This document shows positions 10,465 through 20,673 of a stretch of 64,000 nt of DNA, piece by piece. Source of the stretch: Pictodentalium vernedei. Taxonomy: Eukaryota; Mollusca; Scaphopoda; Dentaliida; Dentaliidae. The DNA lies in NCBI GenBank assembly GCA_031216915.1, contig CM062289.1, positions 65,665,741 through 65,729,740 on the forward strand, in the 5' to 3' direction. The position numbers were made by a program, and so were the translations under genes. A model generated the notes under the pieces. That model searched no databases. It was not told the origin of the DNA and saw only the letters and a list, made by a program, of their open reading frames with translations. Within the stretch, counting starts at the first letter, position 1. Each line of letters opens with the position of its first letter.

Positions 10465-11077
10465 GATAGATAAGCCATGTTTTAGCTAATGGCCCTCAGG
10501 GTTCTGCACAGTTGTCCAGTGACTAAAACTTTATTTGTTCTTCTGATGATTTTTTTTTTATCGACAATGAGTTTTTGTCAGGAGGAAACTTCCCTGCAGG
10601 CCTGCACATGTGTACCATATAATTTCAGGCCTTGCATTTTGAAGTAATGTCAGGGCCTACCAGTAGGCCTAGTAGAATAGAGTTTGGCGCCTACTGGTCT
10701 GTTTTCATTATAATCTTAATGGTACGATATTATTTCATCCGGGTCTACTGTTGGCCATGGGAAAACATTTTTGAGGTTGATTGCAGAGTTCCTTGTCCAG
10801 ACTTTTAGTTTTGAAAGAATGCAGGTGCACAATAAAATGTGCACCTGGTTTAATTAGAATCCAGGTGTGTCATTTTGTTTTTGTGTGCCAACTGGAATTT
10901 GATTGAACTCGTATCTGCACATTTATGTAAGTGTATGTGGTAAGAATAAAGAACGTCGCTTATGGAATTGTGTTTCGCATTGACTGACGCTTTTATCTTC
11001 TCTTATTTCTCAGTCTTCAGCGATAATTATCTACTCATGATGTTCTGACTGTACTCAAAAATCCAACCATCAAGTTT
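10465..11077. other. unassigned DNA
   Basis: No gene or repeat family recognised. A small imperfect palindrome (GGTGCACAATAAAATGTGCACC) lies near 10823-10844. Confidence 0.4.
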
Positions 11078-11090
11078 ATACTTTTTATTG

Positions 11091-11460
11091 TGGGAGGGGT
11101 GGGGGGAGAGGGGTAGCTCAGTAGGTGGAAGTGCAGGCTGCAAGCCGAGAGGTCCTCTGTTCGAATCCCACCTGCGGCAACCACATTGTGTTCTTGGGCA
11201 AGACACTTAACCCCCATTGCCCAATGGGGGCACGCTGGTGTTTTGTACTAAGGCGTACAGCACGCCGATGGTGCACTTGTCTTCAACCATTACTAACCCT
11301 GCTTGTGTGGAGTTAGTTTGTTGGGGAGCTGACAGTTGCTTGCCACTGCTCAGTGGTTCTCTCCCGGTACTCCAGCTTCCTCCACCCGTAAAACTGTCAT
11401 GGTCATGATTAGCCATTGTGCAGAAATATGTGACCTTAAACACCAATAAATGAATAAATA
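11091..11460 (+). mobile_element. tRNA-derived SINE (S2)
   Basis: Head with A-box-like GTAGCTCAGTAGGTGG (11114) and B box TGTTCGAATCCC (11159). Body GTTCTTGGGCAAGACACTT, then CTCCACCCGTAAAACTGTC, and tail GTGACCTTAAACACCAATAA. Target duplications ATACTTTTTATTG (11078-11090) and ATACTTTCTATTG (11461-11473) differ at one base, so the insertion is fairly old. Confidence 0.9.
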
Positions 11461-11473
11461 ATACTTTCTATTG

Positions 11474-11951
11474 GAGACATGACTGAGTTGGCTTATACTT
11501 TGCTTATATCTCTTTTAATTATGAATCATCACTGGAATTTTGCTTGGTTTAGTTATAATATGCTCTCCATGTACATTGTCCTGTTAAGTTCTTTCTATGC
11601 TTCTTGCTTTTTCTTATACAGTTTGCATTTCCTTAATGTGGGAAATTAAATCCACTCCTACATGTATGCATTCCATTGGAAATCCATTTTTCATGTTCTG
11701 TAGTCATTGTAATGGATTATAGAATCAATAAAGAGAGCTTTGGAAAATTATTTTCCTGGAATCAGGGCAGTATTTATTATCTGAAAAAGAATATTAAATT
11801 CTACTTTCCTCTTCAACTCTGTCATGACTTACATGTGTCACAGGTAGTTCACTTTCCATTTAGATTATCAGGTCTAGCTCCCTATTGGAATCCGAGCAAC
11901 TTTTGTTTACTTTGGTAATTAAATTTTGTTTTGCTGGTAGAATAGAACCCT
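11474..11951. other. unassigned DNA
   Basis: A splice-like stretch (acceptor after 11868, donor at 11915) was considered as an exon and not supported. Otherwise nothing recognised. Confidence 0.4.
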
Positions 11952-11955
11952 TTAA

Positions 11956-12196
11956 CCCCTTACCCAACGAATCGGCCACATCCACCCGCGTAATATGCAA
12001 ATTCAGCAGTTGAAAGAACATTATTTTTCAAAAATTTTCAACAAAACCATATCATGTGACCCCTCGTTGGAACGAGCTCGTCGAGCTCGTTCCAACGAGG
12101 GGTCACATGATATGGTTTTGTTGAAATTTTTTGAAACATTTGAAAAAATGATATTTAAAATAATAAATTTTGATATCGTCTGCGTTGGGTAAAGGG
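11956..12196 (-). mobile_element. A-family piggyBac-like MITE (A2)
   Basis: TTAA at 11952 and 12197. TIRs CCCCTTACCCAACG and CGTTGGGTAAAGGG. The long hairpin is near perfect: ACAAAACCATATCATGTGAC mirrored as GTCACATGATATGGTTTTGT around CGAGCTCGTCGAGCTCG. Its right TTAA is also the left TTAA of B2. Confidence 0.88.
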
Positions 12197-12264
12197 TTAA
12201 CACTTTACCTAACATGAAAAACAGACGACACTTGCAAACAAAATTCTTGAATAACTAATTTTTT

Positions 12265-12950
12265 ATTAGCTCCGCCTGACAAAGTCAGCAGAGCTTTTCT
12301 GATATCGAGTTGTCCTTCGGCCGTCCATCTGTCTGTCGTCGGCGTCAACATTTTGTTTCTCCAAGCCATAATTTATTTACCACTGGATATTTTTTTAACA
12401 AAACTTTATAACAGTATGTATTGTCGCTAGGCAGTGTGCCATCAATCATATTAAGGTCTGTATCCATCAAGGTCAAGGTCACAGGCGACATGGCAAAGTA
12501 ACGCTCAGGAAAACGTCAACATTTTGTTTGTCCAAGCCATAATTTCTTTACCACTGTGTATTTTTGAACGAAAATTTATAACAGTATGTCTTGTCAATAG
12601 ACAGTGTGCCATCAATCACAATAAGGTCTGTATCCATCAACGTTAAGGTCACAGACTACCTGGTCAAAGTAACACCAATGTATTTGCCAAATTTTATTAT
12701 GTTTTCAATTTTCGTCCAATAAACAAAGCTAATGAGCCTTCATTGAAAACCTCAACAAACTTGTTCCAATGAGGGGCCTTTAGCTATGTTTTTGAGACAA
12801 AAAATGATGATGTTGTCTGCTATCCGTGTTGGGTAAAGTGTTATTAGAATCAGAGATTGGGGATCAAATGTTACCCTGTATATGGCTGCCCCTGAAAGTA
12901 GTTGCCCTGGGCGGAGCTATCTTGGCCAAGAGGCCTCTTGTTTCATTTTG
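12265..12950 (+). repeat. tandem-repeat element P2 (pearl/HINE-like)
   Basis: Starts with hairpin AGCTCCGCCTGACAAAGTC / AGCAGAGCT and a GTCCATCTGTCTGTCGTCGG leader. Two ~170-bp units follow (GTCAACATTTTGTTT, then AAGCCATAATTT, ACAGTATGT, AAGGTCTGTATCCATCAA). It ends GCGGAGCTATCTTGGCC, CTTGTTTCATTTTG. A B-type fragment (12700-12840) lies inside. Confidence 0.72.
12700..12840. mobile_element. B-family fragment inside P2
   Basis: The hairpin remnant CTCAACAAACTTGTTCCAATGAGG followed by CTATGTTTTTGAGACAAAAA (abridged here to its markers) and the right end GTGTTGGGTAAAGTG next to TTA. The left TIR is not recognisable. Confidence 0.6.
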
Positions 12951-14006
12951 TTTCTCGAAAACATAGGTTATGACCACTCATTGGAACGAGCTTGATGGGC
13001 TCATTCCAAAGAGGGGTCATAACCTATGTTTTTGAGACAAAAAATGAATGAAAAAAATACTGAAAATTAATGGACGATTTTTGTGAATAGCGCTGGCCGG
13101 TTTTGGCCATTACGTTGGGTAAAAGGTTAACCAGTGTCTGGAATTGAAGCCCTCTGAAGTGAATGCAGTTGAATATACATGTACTTGACTTCATGCTTGT
13201 ATTGCAGTGCTGATACAGCCACAGATACTGAATGTAATCCTGAACACCAGTAAACAAAAAACAGATCAGATTTGGTGTGTTCTTTATTAACTGGTGGAGT
13301 GCTAGAAGCCACTCTCATGGCTCTTTTGAAAAGTGTTTTATTTATTTATTTATTAAGGTTTAACGACACTAACTAGGGCTGCACGGTATTCAAATTTCAA
13401 TACCGGTATTGGTATTGAAAAAAATACCGCGATATACCGGTATATCGTAGACCAGTTCAGAGGGTGAAAAACTTGGGCGATGTTCTGGGGAATTGAGTTC
13501 GTAAACAGTTGACAACACAGTTATATTTTGGGCGGTTAACAATTGAATACAATTTACTGTACTTGGTACCTTATGTTTAGCTGAACCCAATATCTTTAAG
13601 AAAGCACTTTTTTTTACAAACGTTATTTTATTTTATTTTGATTTAAAATCACATCACAGAGACAGCTCAGACATGAGGGAAAACAATAAAGTGCCATGAC
13701 TTTTCTGTTCGAAAAGAATATCCCACAATTCGCCGCTGTAGCTGACTGTATTGTTCATTTTTCCTTTGTTCATGAATATTAATTAATACAGCTGTTTTAT
13801 GGAGTGCGAGCATTTCGCACCATGCATTTTCCTCTCCATTGTTTGTTTCTTCTTATTACCTATTGTATTTTAAGTGTTGATAGATATGGTCAGTGGTGTG
13901 TTTGTGTTAGTAATTAATGTCCATGTGAGTGGAAATTATTAATCCCTGAATGGATTATTATTGCACAGACTTCCCTTTCCCTTTGTTTCTGTTTCTGTAC
14001 CGTGTA

Positions 14007-15199
14007 CAGACATGTTAACTCTCCCGGAATGCCCGGGATAATCCCGGAATTTCAGTGTAGTTCCCGGCCTCCCAGACGGGAATCAGTTTTGGACCAAAAA
14101 TCCCGGAAAACAGCAGTCAAATATTTCGTTCCCGTTGTAACTTTTGAAAAACGTTCGGAGTCAAATCACATGCATTTCAAACTCTGGTAAAAACTCACGA
14201 AGCAGTAAAATATGGATTTAAGTCAAATTTATTTAAAAAAGGGTATTTTATGATATATATTTCAACTGTGTTCATGTTTATTTCTGTTTTTTTTCTTTTG
14301 GAGATTCGTGATCAATGTGCGAGTGTCGAAGTGAAAATAGGTGACATACTTTCAAAAAATTGAAAACTCCACCTTCATTTAAATGCAGTTTTTGGAAATT
14401 AAAGTATATGAAAAGGAATTAAATAATATATATTTATTTATTCCTTCATAAGATAGCTTTAATTCTCAATCCTTTTTCAAAATCAAAACGTAAACAACAA
14501 CTATTTAGCACAGTTTAAAAGTAGGTTAAGGTCGCTTAGGATGCCGAAAAATTATGACTGCATATTTAAACACAATGGCCTTATTTTCTCACACTACATT
14601 TATTCTGTTGTGCTGACTACAGAACTGTTAACTGTTGGCCATCTGTACCCAGAAAATTTCGAATGGAATTAAAAAAAAATGCTTCAATGATGAAAAGAAA
14701 AGTTTTGTGTAGGGCACAAACATCCCACATGCATGAAGTTTGATAAAGATACTTTCTAAGTACTAATGTTCTTGAAGTAACTGAACATTAGGACATCTTT
14801 TCCTGTTAACATTTCCAGACTTGGGAAATTATTAGCTAAGTAGACTTTGATAAGAGCAAACCACAGGTGGATGTGCTCTGTGGGACAATGTGGGTGGGTG
14901 GTGGTGGGGAGGGGGTATTGGGGGGGGGGGGGGGCTCATGAAGAAGAGGATCCTGGAGGGGGGGGGGGGGCAAATCAACAGTTATTTTATGATTTTTTAA
15001 TAACATAGCATAAATGCATCAGCATAGTTGACTACTAGTTCTGGATATAACCTGGTGTTAATAGTGGTCCATGAGCTGAAAATCCACAAGTTTTTTCTTT
15101 ATTTTGTCCCCGCGTGAACTTTTCCCTGAAATCCATCCCATTTCCCTGAAAATCACCCTCAGGTTCCCTGAAAAATTATTCTGGAGGTTAACATGTCTG
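14007..15199. mobile_element. non-autonomous hAT element J, nested in hAT-2
   Basis: TIRs CAGACATGTTAACTCTCC and GGAGGTTAACATGTCTG. 8-bp duplications ACCGTGTA (13999-14006) and ACCATGTA (15200-15207) agree at 7 of 8. Subterminal CCCGGAAT/CCCTGAAA repeats lie at both ends. The interior has two long G runs (about 14920-14970) and no coding frame. Confidence 0.87.
14918..14970 (+). repeat. G-rich runs
   Basis: Two uninterrupted G runs of about a dozen or more bases each, separated by a short stretch. They could form G-quadruplex structure and are also places where length is easily miscounted in assembly. Confidence 0.7.
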
Positions 15200-15360
15200 A
15201 CCATGTATGTTCATACCCCCAAAAACTTCACCTGACGTGATGCGTGGTTAGCACAGTTCTTAAAGGGTTAAGATGTAAATACTTTTATTTGAATTCATTA
15301 TTAATTTCTCGGATAACATCTGTAAAAAAATAATTGAAGTTACAAAAAAATAGTTAAGTT

Positions 15361-16052
15361 TTAGGAATGCCGGACATGAGCCCCCCTTGGATAAGTGCCT
15401 TGAGCACAGTCTACAGGTCATATTTATGAAGGAATTTCATTGAGCTTCGTAGGATCACTCCAGATGATGCCCAGATGAGAATGTCCCCTTTTGGTTGTGA
15501 TCATTCAACCATGATGGCTGCCCGAGCCCAAAGCCCAAAAACCTTTAGCACAGTCTACAGGTCATATTTATGAAGGGATTTCATTGTAACTTGGTAGGTT
15601 GACTTCATATAATGTCTAGATGAGAACGTCCCCTTTGGACGCAATTGGGAAACTGACGGCTACAGGGGCCTGAAGCCCGAAAACCTTTAGCACAGTCAAC
15701 AGGCCATATTTATGAAGGGATTTCATTGTAACTTGATGGGATGACTCGTTTTGGAATAATTTCCCTGTAACTTGGTAACTTTCGTTAACATACGTTAACT
15801 GTGAGGGCCACATACATTAACTGTGAGGTCATATTAACCCACCCCTCAGCTCTTTAGTACAGTGTACACCTCATATTATTTTTATCAAAAACATAGCATA
15901 CTGGGACCAAAAATGAATATATTCCCAATTATCACAATTCTTGTCTTATTTCATAATCCTTTCATAAACATTGAACATTATCCTTTTCATCAAATACAAC
16001 ACACAAGTTACATGTAAGCTACAGTGTCATTGACACTTTCATTTTGTTATCC
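15361..16052 (+). repeat. tandem-repeat element P3 (pearl/HINE-like), unit ~150 bp
   Basis: About three units marked by TTTAGCACAGTCTACAGGTC, ATATTTATGAAGGGATTTC and AGATGAGAACGTCCCCTTT. The 3' end AGCTACAGTGTCATTGACAC, TTTCATTTTG is the same as in P1 and P4. The 5' hairpin is not recognisable, so the copy is 5' eroded. It lies inside hAT-2. Confidence 0.7.
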
Positions 16053-17013
16053 ACACAGGGAAATGTCAGAATAGATACACAAATGTGTCAAAGTGTTCAT
16101 TCCCTGAATTCGACGCACTCCCGAAATATTCAACTTTCAGTTTCAGTTTCAAATTGCTTGTACGTGTATATTTACTTGTACCTTATACAGCTCAAGTGCT
16201 CTGCAAACTGTGATTTCACTGGTCAAATGAAGATTGATTGACATGTACTTTATCACACAGGAGTTGTCAGTTTTTCCCCAATAATATATCGACTTCAACT
16301 GCGATAATTTGATCCAATACCGTTTCTTAGGATACACCAGTACTTTTAAAACAATACCCGTATTCATCCGGTATCATTCTCAATACAGTAATTACTGGTT
16401 TACGGGTATACCATGCAGCCCTAACTTTAACAGCCAAGTTCATATCTTGACGGTGACAGCTTTACAGGGGAGTAAGCCAGAGTACCCGGAGAGAACCACC
16501 AAGCAACGACAAGAAACTGCCAGCTCCCCAACAGCATAACTCTGCACTGCAGCGCAGGCAGGGTTAGATGTGTTGAAGACATGTGCACCATCGACGTGCA
16601 GTACGTCTTAGTACACGGTGTCATCGTGCCCCCATGTGGACAATCAGGGTTAAGTGCCTTGCCCAAGGACACAATGCGGAAGTCTGAATCGATCGCTCAG
16701 ACGGTCACCCATCCAAGGACTAAACAGACTTGACGTTGCTTGACTTCAGTGATCTGATGAGAACCGGTTACCGCAATGCCACCGTGCCTCTTGAAAAGTG
16801 TTGAAAGCTACCTTAGTGTCTTTACACTGCATCTGCATATGCCCCATGCATGACCTGCTCTCTTTTTAACAGCAGAAAAAATTCTTCACGTGAAATTGTT
16901 CTTTTACATTTTATTGGAGAGTGCCATCTGGCATTATTTATGAAAACAAACTTGCACATGTATGGTTCACCTTGCTGGTAGTTTGTCTTTGGAAAAAAAT
17001 ACTCTACATACAA

Positions 17014-17226
17014 CAGTACAAGTCAAAATAAGTTGTAGCATAACCACAGAAAACTAAGTATACTGCTGCTTCTGCACTGATAAAATCAGAATCGGACATC
17101 ATTTTCTGTAAAGCTCTCAGTGAGAACTTTCCAGAAAATGATGTCAGATTCTGGTCTGATCAGCATATGAAGAGAAAGATACATAGTTTTTTGTGGTTAT
17201 CCTACAACTTATTTTGACTTGTACTG
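17014..17226. mobile_element. L-family palindromic MITE
   Basis: 213 bp, nearly self-complementary over its length: CAGTACAAGTCAAAATAAGT at the left, ACTTATTTTGACTTGTACTG at the right, then CATAACCACA/TGTGGTTAT and a central ATCATTTTCTG/CAGAAAATGAT. TA follows at 17227; AA precedes. Grouped with Tc1/mariner-like elements by its CAGTAC ends. Confidence 0.82.
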
Positions 17227-17228
17227 TA

Positions 17229-17978
17229 CCAGATTGATGCTGATAAAAAGCAAAAAGCAGTAATCTGGCATTAAGGGGATAATGTTGATAAATGGCACAC
17301 TTTGTTATAGGTTGTACTGTATGTGTAGCTCATTCACAGTTGCAGGAAGGTCCTGGAAAATTGCATCTGAAAATTATTGAAAGTCCCTCAATTCATTTTG
17401 CAGTTTTAGCTACATGTAAGTGTGGGAACTCTCATCCCGTGTGTACCAGTGCTGCAGAAAGTTGAGTGTGATTAATTGAAGTTTTAAAAATAGTCTGTGT
17501 CACCAAAGACACAAAGAACAGTGCCAGTCAAAAATTGTCCAAGAGCTAAGGCGAATTGGATCAGCCCAGAATATGACATTTTCTTTCTTCCACACCTTTT
17601 GGCCTTGACTGGCAGGGTTCAACAGAATTATCACTAGAACATACAAAGGAATCCTATTAACTGGATGTTTATTAATTAATTAACCTTGTTAAGTTCATAT
17701 AACTTCCAAACACAAAATCATTTACCATATTTTCAGAACAAATTTGACCTGCAGATTGTATGTGCATGGAGGTCAACTATTAATTGAATAAACAATCTTG
17801 TGGAATTACTTTCGACTGGTAGAGTGCTAAATTATTCAAAATATATTTTATTAATTTTATTTTAAGTATAGTTATATCCATTTAAGTGGGTTTCACTGTA
17901 CTACCAGGAAAAATTTATAAAAGTCTTAAAAACTTTCACATGATTGCAGTGTTGAGCATGTATTTTGAGATCATACAG
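17229..17978. other. mostly unassigned DNA
   Basis: An M-type end (CTGGTAGAGTGCTAAATTATT) lies at about 17816-17836 without a partner. No gene seen. Confidence 0.45.
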
Positions 17979-17979
17979 T

Positions 17980-18181
17980 TAAAACTAGAAGTCTGTGCAA
18001 GTAGTGCAAAAAATGCTTGTAATTTAATGTGCTAACTGGTGCAAAACAGTCAAGTAAATGAAGTAACAAGTTTAACATGCAGCAACTGCTGCACTTTGTA
18101 ACACAGAATGTAACATGCTATTCATGAAGTCGATAACTTTGAGCACTGCTGCATATCATTTTGAAAAGAAATGTGTTGTTA
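17980..18181 (-). mobile_element. F-family fragment (F6)
   Basis: Starts CAGTTAAAACTAGAAGTC, then ATGCTTGTAATTTAATGTGC, as at the right end of F2 read in reverse. Divergent, and cut by E3. Confidence 0.55.
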
Positions 18182-18430
18182 CAGTACTGTGAGTGGCAGT
18201 GGATTGGCCAAAATCCACACGTGGGCAGTTGTATTCACGCATACGTTTACCATGTAATAAAAATCATCAGCAGCAAACTTTTAATTAATGAAGCAACGGG
18301 TTGTACCTGGTGATTCATTAATTAATTTATTGATAATTATTCCTTTATCAATGTTTGAAATTTAATATTAATGCGTCCGTGTAAGTATTTCCCATCCGTG
18401 GAAAGTGACCAGTCCACGGCAGCCGTACTG
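18182..18430 (+). mobile_element. E-family MITE (E3)
   Basis: TIRs CAGTACTGTGAGTGGCAGTGG and CCACGGCAGCCGTACTG. Palindrome TTAATTAATGAAGCAACGGG, then GGTGATTCATTAATTAA, with a few mismatches. TA precedes; the right flank reads TC, so the duplication has decayed on that side. Confidence 0.78.
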
Positions 18431-18479
18431 TCGGTTACTGGACTTGGACATTTGTCAATATCATTTTAACCCTTTACGC

Positions 18480-18690
18480 AACGTAATATATTTGCCCAGT
18501 ACCATTCACAAAATTCGCCATTAAATTTTTTTCATGATTTCATTATTTGGCTCAAAACATAACTATAACCCATCATTGGAATGACCTCGATCCAATGAGG
18601 TGCCATGGGCAATGTTTTTGAGCCTAAAAATGAACATGTTATCCGAGAATTTGTTTTGCGAGTGTCATCTGATATTCGTGTTAGATAAAG
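18480..18690 (+). mobile_element. B-family TTAA element (B4), eroded
   Basis: TTAA then CCCTTTACGCAACGTAAT. Subterminal ATTCACAAAATTCGCCATTAA as in B3. Hairpin remnants AACATAACTATAACCCATCA and GGTGCCATGGGCAATGTTTT. The right end GTGTTAGATAAAGG is weak. Confidence 0.65.
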
Positions 18691-18749
18691 GCAGGTCTTT
18701 GGATTACTCCAATTTCTCACCGTTTTACAGGTGTGCCCGAATGAGAAGG

Positions 18750-19006
18750 GTCCCGCGGAACCCCGGCATTTTACCAGTAAAACAGATTCTGTTTACCACA
18801 GTGAACAGGCACTGCGGTAAACAGGCTCTGTTTTACTGGTAAAATAACCCAGTCACCAATGTTTGGGAGGTGCAAACCCTCTCTAAAATGGGCAACATGG
18901 CTTATTAAGGCTCACCCCTGGTCTTGAGTTGATACTCATGTTGTGGTCATGATTAGCCATTGTGCAAAAATATGTGACCTTAAACACCAATAAATAAATA
19001 AATATA
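18750..19006 (+). mobile_element. H-family SINE-like retroposon (H2)
   Basis: Bounded by 10-bp target duplications AATGAGAAGG (18740-18749 and 19007-19016). The 5' part is palindromic: TTTTACCAGTAAAACAG / CTGTTTTACTGGTAAAAT. Then CCCAGTCACCAATGTTTGGG and the SINE tail GGTCATGATTAGCCATTG, GTGACCTTAAACACCAATAA. The duplication and A-rich 3' end show retroposition, although no A or B box is obvious. Confidence 0.8.
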
Positions 19007-19016
19007 AATGAGAAGG

Positions 19017-20440
19017 TGTGAAGATATTAAGAAAAATATATATATTCTCTGTGCCTCTTCTACATTATTTTGAGAATAACTTCCATCATAATATGATCAT
19101 AAAAACACAAAGAAAAGCATGGCAATAAAACAAACCAAATAGGGCTGTTATTTCTGTTTTTAATGTGCCCAAATTAGGGCAAAACGGTGTACCCAAAATA
19201 AATGAATTCAAAGGCTGTAGTAAAGGGTTAAATTAATCACAAAAAAATAAAAAAAATAACGTGAAAAGAAAATGATACAATATTTTGTACACTGTATGGT
19301 TTACAGAAAAAAAACCCAGAAATATGTGTCAGTTTGTCCAAAATAAAGTTCAATAGATTCCACTAATCCAGTGATGAAGAAACTTTCCGGCTGGTATTAT
19401 AATTTATAATGTTCAAGAATGTGTCTGCAGAAACAGTATCTAATAAATTATAATGAAATGTTCATTCAAAATTCAGCAGTCTCCAATAAATTCCAATAAA
19501 GCACTCCACAAAATTCAAATGGAATAAATATCCTACAAATGTTTGCTTCTCAGGTAATTTGAAAATTATCCAGTTGAATTCTGGGTTTTCACAAGTCATG
19601 GTTGACTCAAGAAGAATAAATTCTCTTCAAATTTTGAAAACAATTTTTTCAATTCAAAAGATTTTCAAATCACAAATATTATTCCATAGAATATTTATTA
19701 AACTCAGCTGCTATCCAGAATAATGCACTGTCCTGTAATAATAATCTCCAATGCTGAATGTATACACACTGGTCAGTCACTTTTCAATGCTGTGTGAGAT
19801 GAAAGAATGTCAGAAGTTTGTTGACAGAGACTTATATTATATAGGCTTCAAATAGAAAGTTCCAGAATTAGAAATTTCTTTATGTTCTATCGTTTCATTA
19901 ATTCTGATTGGCTAAATTAAGTCACCTCATTAAGTTTCTAGATGATTTGTCTAATTTCAAGTAAACAAGTGTGACCATAATAAACAATTAGCTAAAATAG
20001 ATCATGTTTAAGGGTATTTGTAAACATGTTGATATGTACATTCAAAGGTCACTCAATGCAAATAAAAGTGATCACACAAGCCAAAGTCTGCTAATTCTAA
20101 TTTAAAAAATAATTTTACAAAATATTAATTTATAATTATTAACTAAGTACATATCATTTTCTGATGTTATAAAAGGGGCCATAACAGGCATATATCGATG
20201 AGCCTGTTACAATGAGTCCATATATGATCCAAAGGCATGGTCGAGACTTCAGTACACCATTTCAGATACCCACTTGGTGAAAGTAATCAATTTATTTTAC
20301 AATACTCCTCCATATCAAATCTCAGCTTGTTCGCAGTTATTTTGACCGAACCTTTTTTGGCCCATAGCTATTAGCTAACAGAAGTATACAATTGACAGGA
20401 ATCTGGTCATTTTTCTATCTTGCAGTGATAAACTGAGCAT
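19017..20440. other. unassigned AT-rich DNA
   Basis: About 1.4 kb with no tandem structure, recognisable repeat family or coding frame. It is one of the longest apparently unique stretches in the window. Confidence 0.45.
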
Positions 20441-20664
20441 TTCCTGGTGACAACACCAGGAAGTGAAGCATTGCTTGTTTACTGTGGTAAACAACCTCTG
20501 TTTTACTGGTAAAAGTGGACCTGGTAACCAATGCCTGGGGTGGAAGTCCTCTAAAATGGGTAACATGGATATAAACAACTGGCTGTTATATCCATGTTGT
20601 GGTCATAATTAGCCATTGTGATTGTGCAGAAATGTGACCTTAAACCCCAATAAATAAATAAAGA
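20440..20664 (+). mobile_element. H-family SINE-like retroposon (H3)
   Basis: GTTTACTGTGGTAAAC, CTCTGTTTTACTGGTAAAAG, then the CCAATGCCTGGGGTGGAAG body and tail GTGACCTTAAACCCCAATAA. Start uncertain. Confidence 0.65.
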
Positions 20665-20673
20665 ACCTCTATG

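Larger units (their letters stand above)
12201..13126 (+). mobile_element. B-family TTAA element (B2), split by P2
   Basis: Left end CACTTTACCTAACATG after TTAA (12197-12200); right end CATTACGTTGGGTAAAAGG before TTAA (13127-13130). The central hairpin AACATAGGTTATGACC / GGTCATAACCTATG (about 12959-13033) encloses ATTGGAACGAG. A tandem-repeat element (12265-12950) interrupts the left arm in a T run. Net B sequence is about 240 bp. Confidence 0.78.
13374..16423. mobile_element. non-autonomous hAT element (hAT-2), nested in S3
   Basis: TIRs TAGGGCTGCACGGTATTC and GGTATACCATGCAGCCCTA. Flanks ACACTAAC and ACTTTAAC agree at 6 of 8 bases. Both sides belong to one SINE whose uninterrupted sequence reads through the site, as S4 shows. 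About 3.05 kb including a second hAT (14007-15199) and a tandem-repeat element (15361-16052). No transposase frame remains. Confidence 0.85.
13338..16787 (-). mobile_element. 5S-rRNA-derived SINE (S3), split by a hAT
   Basis: On the minus strand the head resembles 5S rRNA (complement of CCATCCAAGGACTAAACAG and TTGCTTGACTTCAGTGATC, 16705-16770). The body is the same as in the tRNA-SINEs (CTTGGGCAAGGCACTTAACC), and the tail is at 13338-13373. Target duplications CTTTTGAAAAGTGTT (13323-13337) and CTCTTGAAAAGTGTT (16788-16802) bound it. The hAT at 13374-16423 interrupts the tail side. Confidence 0.88.
13291..17000 (+). mobile_element. M-family TTAA element (M2), split by nested insertions
   Basis: Left end CTGGTGGAGTGCTAGAAGCC after TTAA (13287-13290). 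The M sequence continues at 16803 with GTCTTTACACTGCAT and TTATTGGAGAGTGCC. The 5S-SINE S3 splits it. The right terminus is not found; similarity fades near 17000. Confidence 0.7.

Noticed and set aside
11868-11914. Exon between TTTAGATTATCAG and GTAATT
   Set aside because: The open frame that would continue creates a stop when joined to the candidate exon at 30479, and the donor is weak.
16058-16200. Exon after TATCCACACAG
   Set aside because: It lies inside hAT-2, just behind the 3' end of P3.
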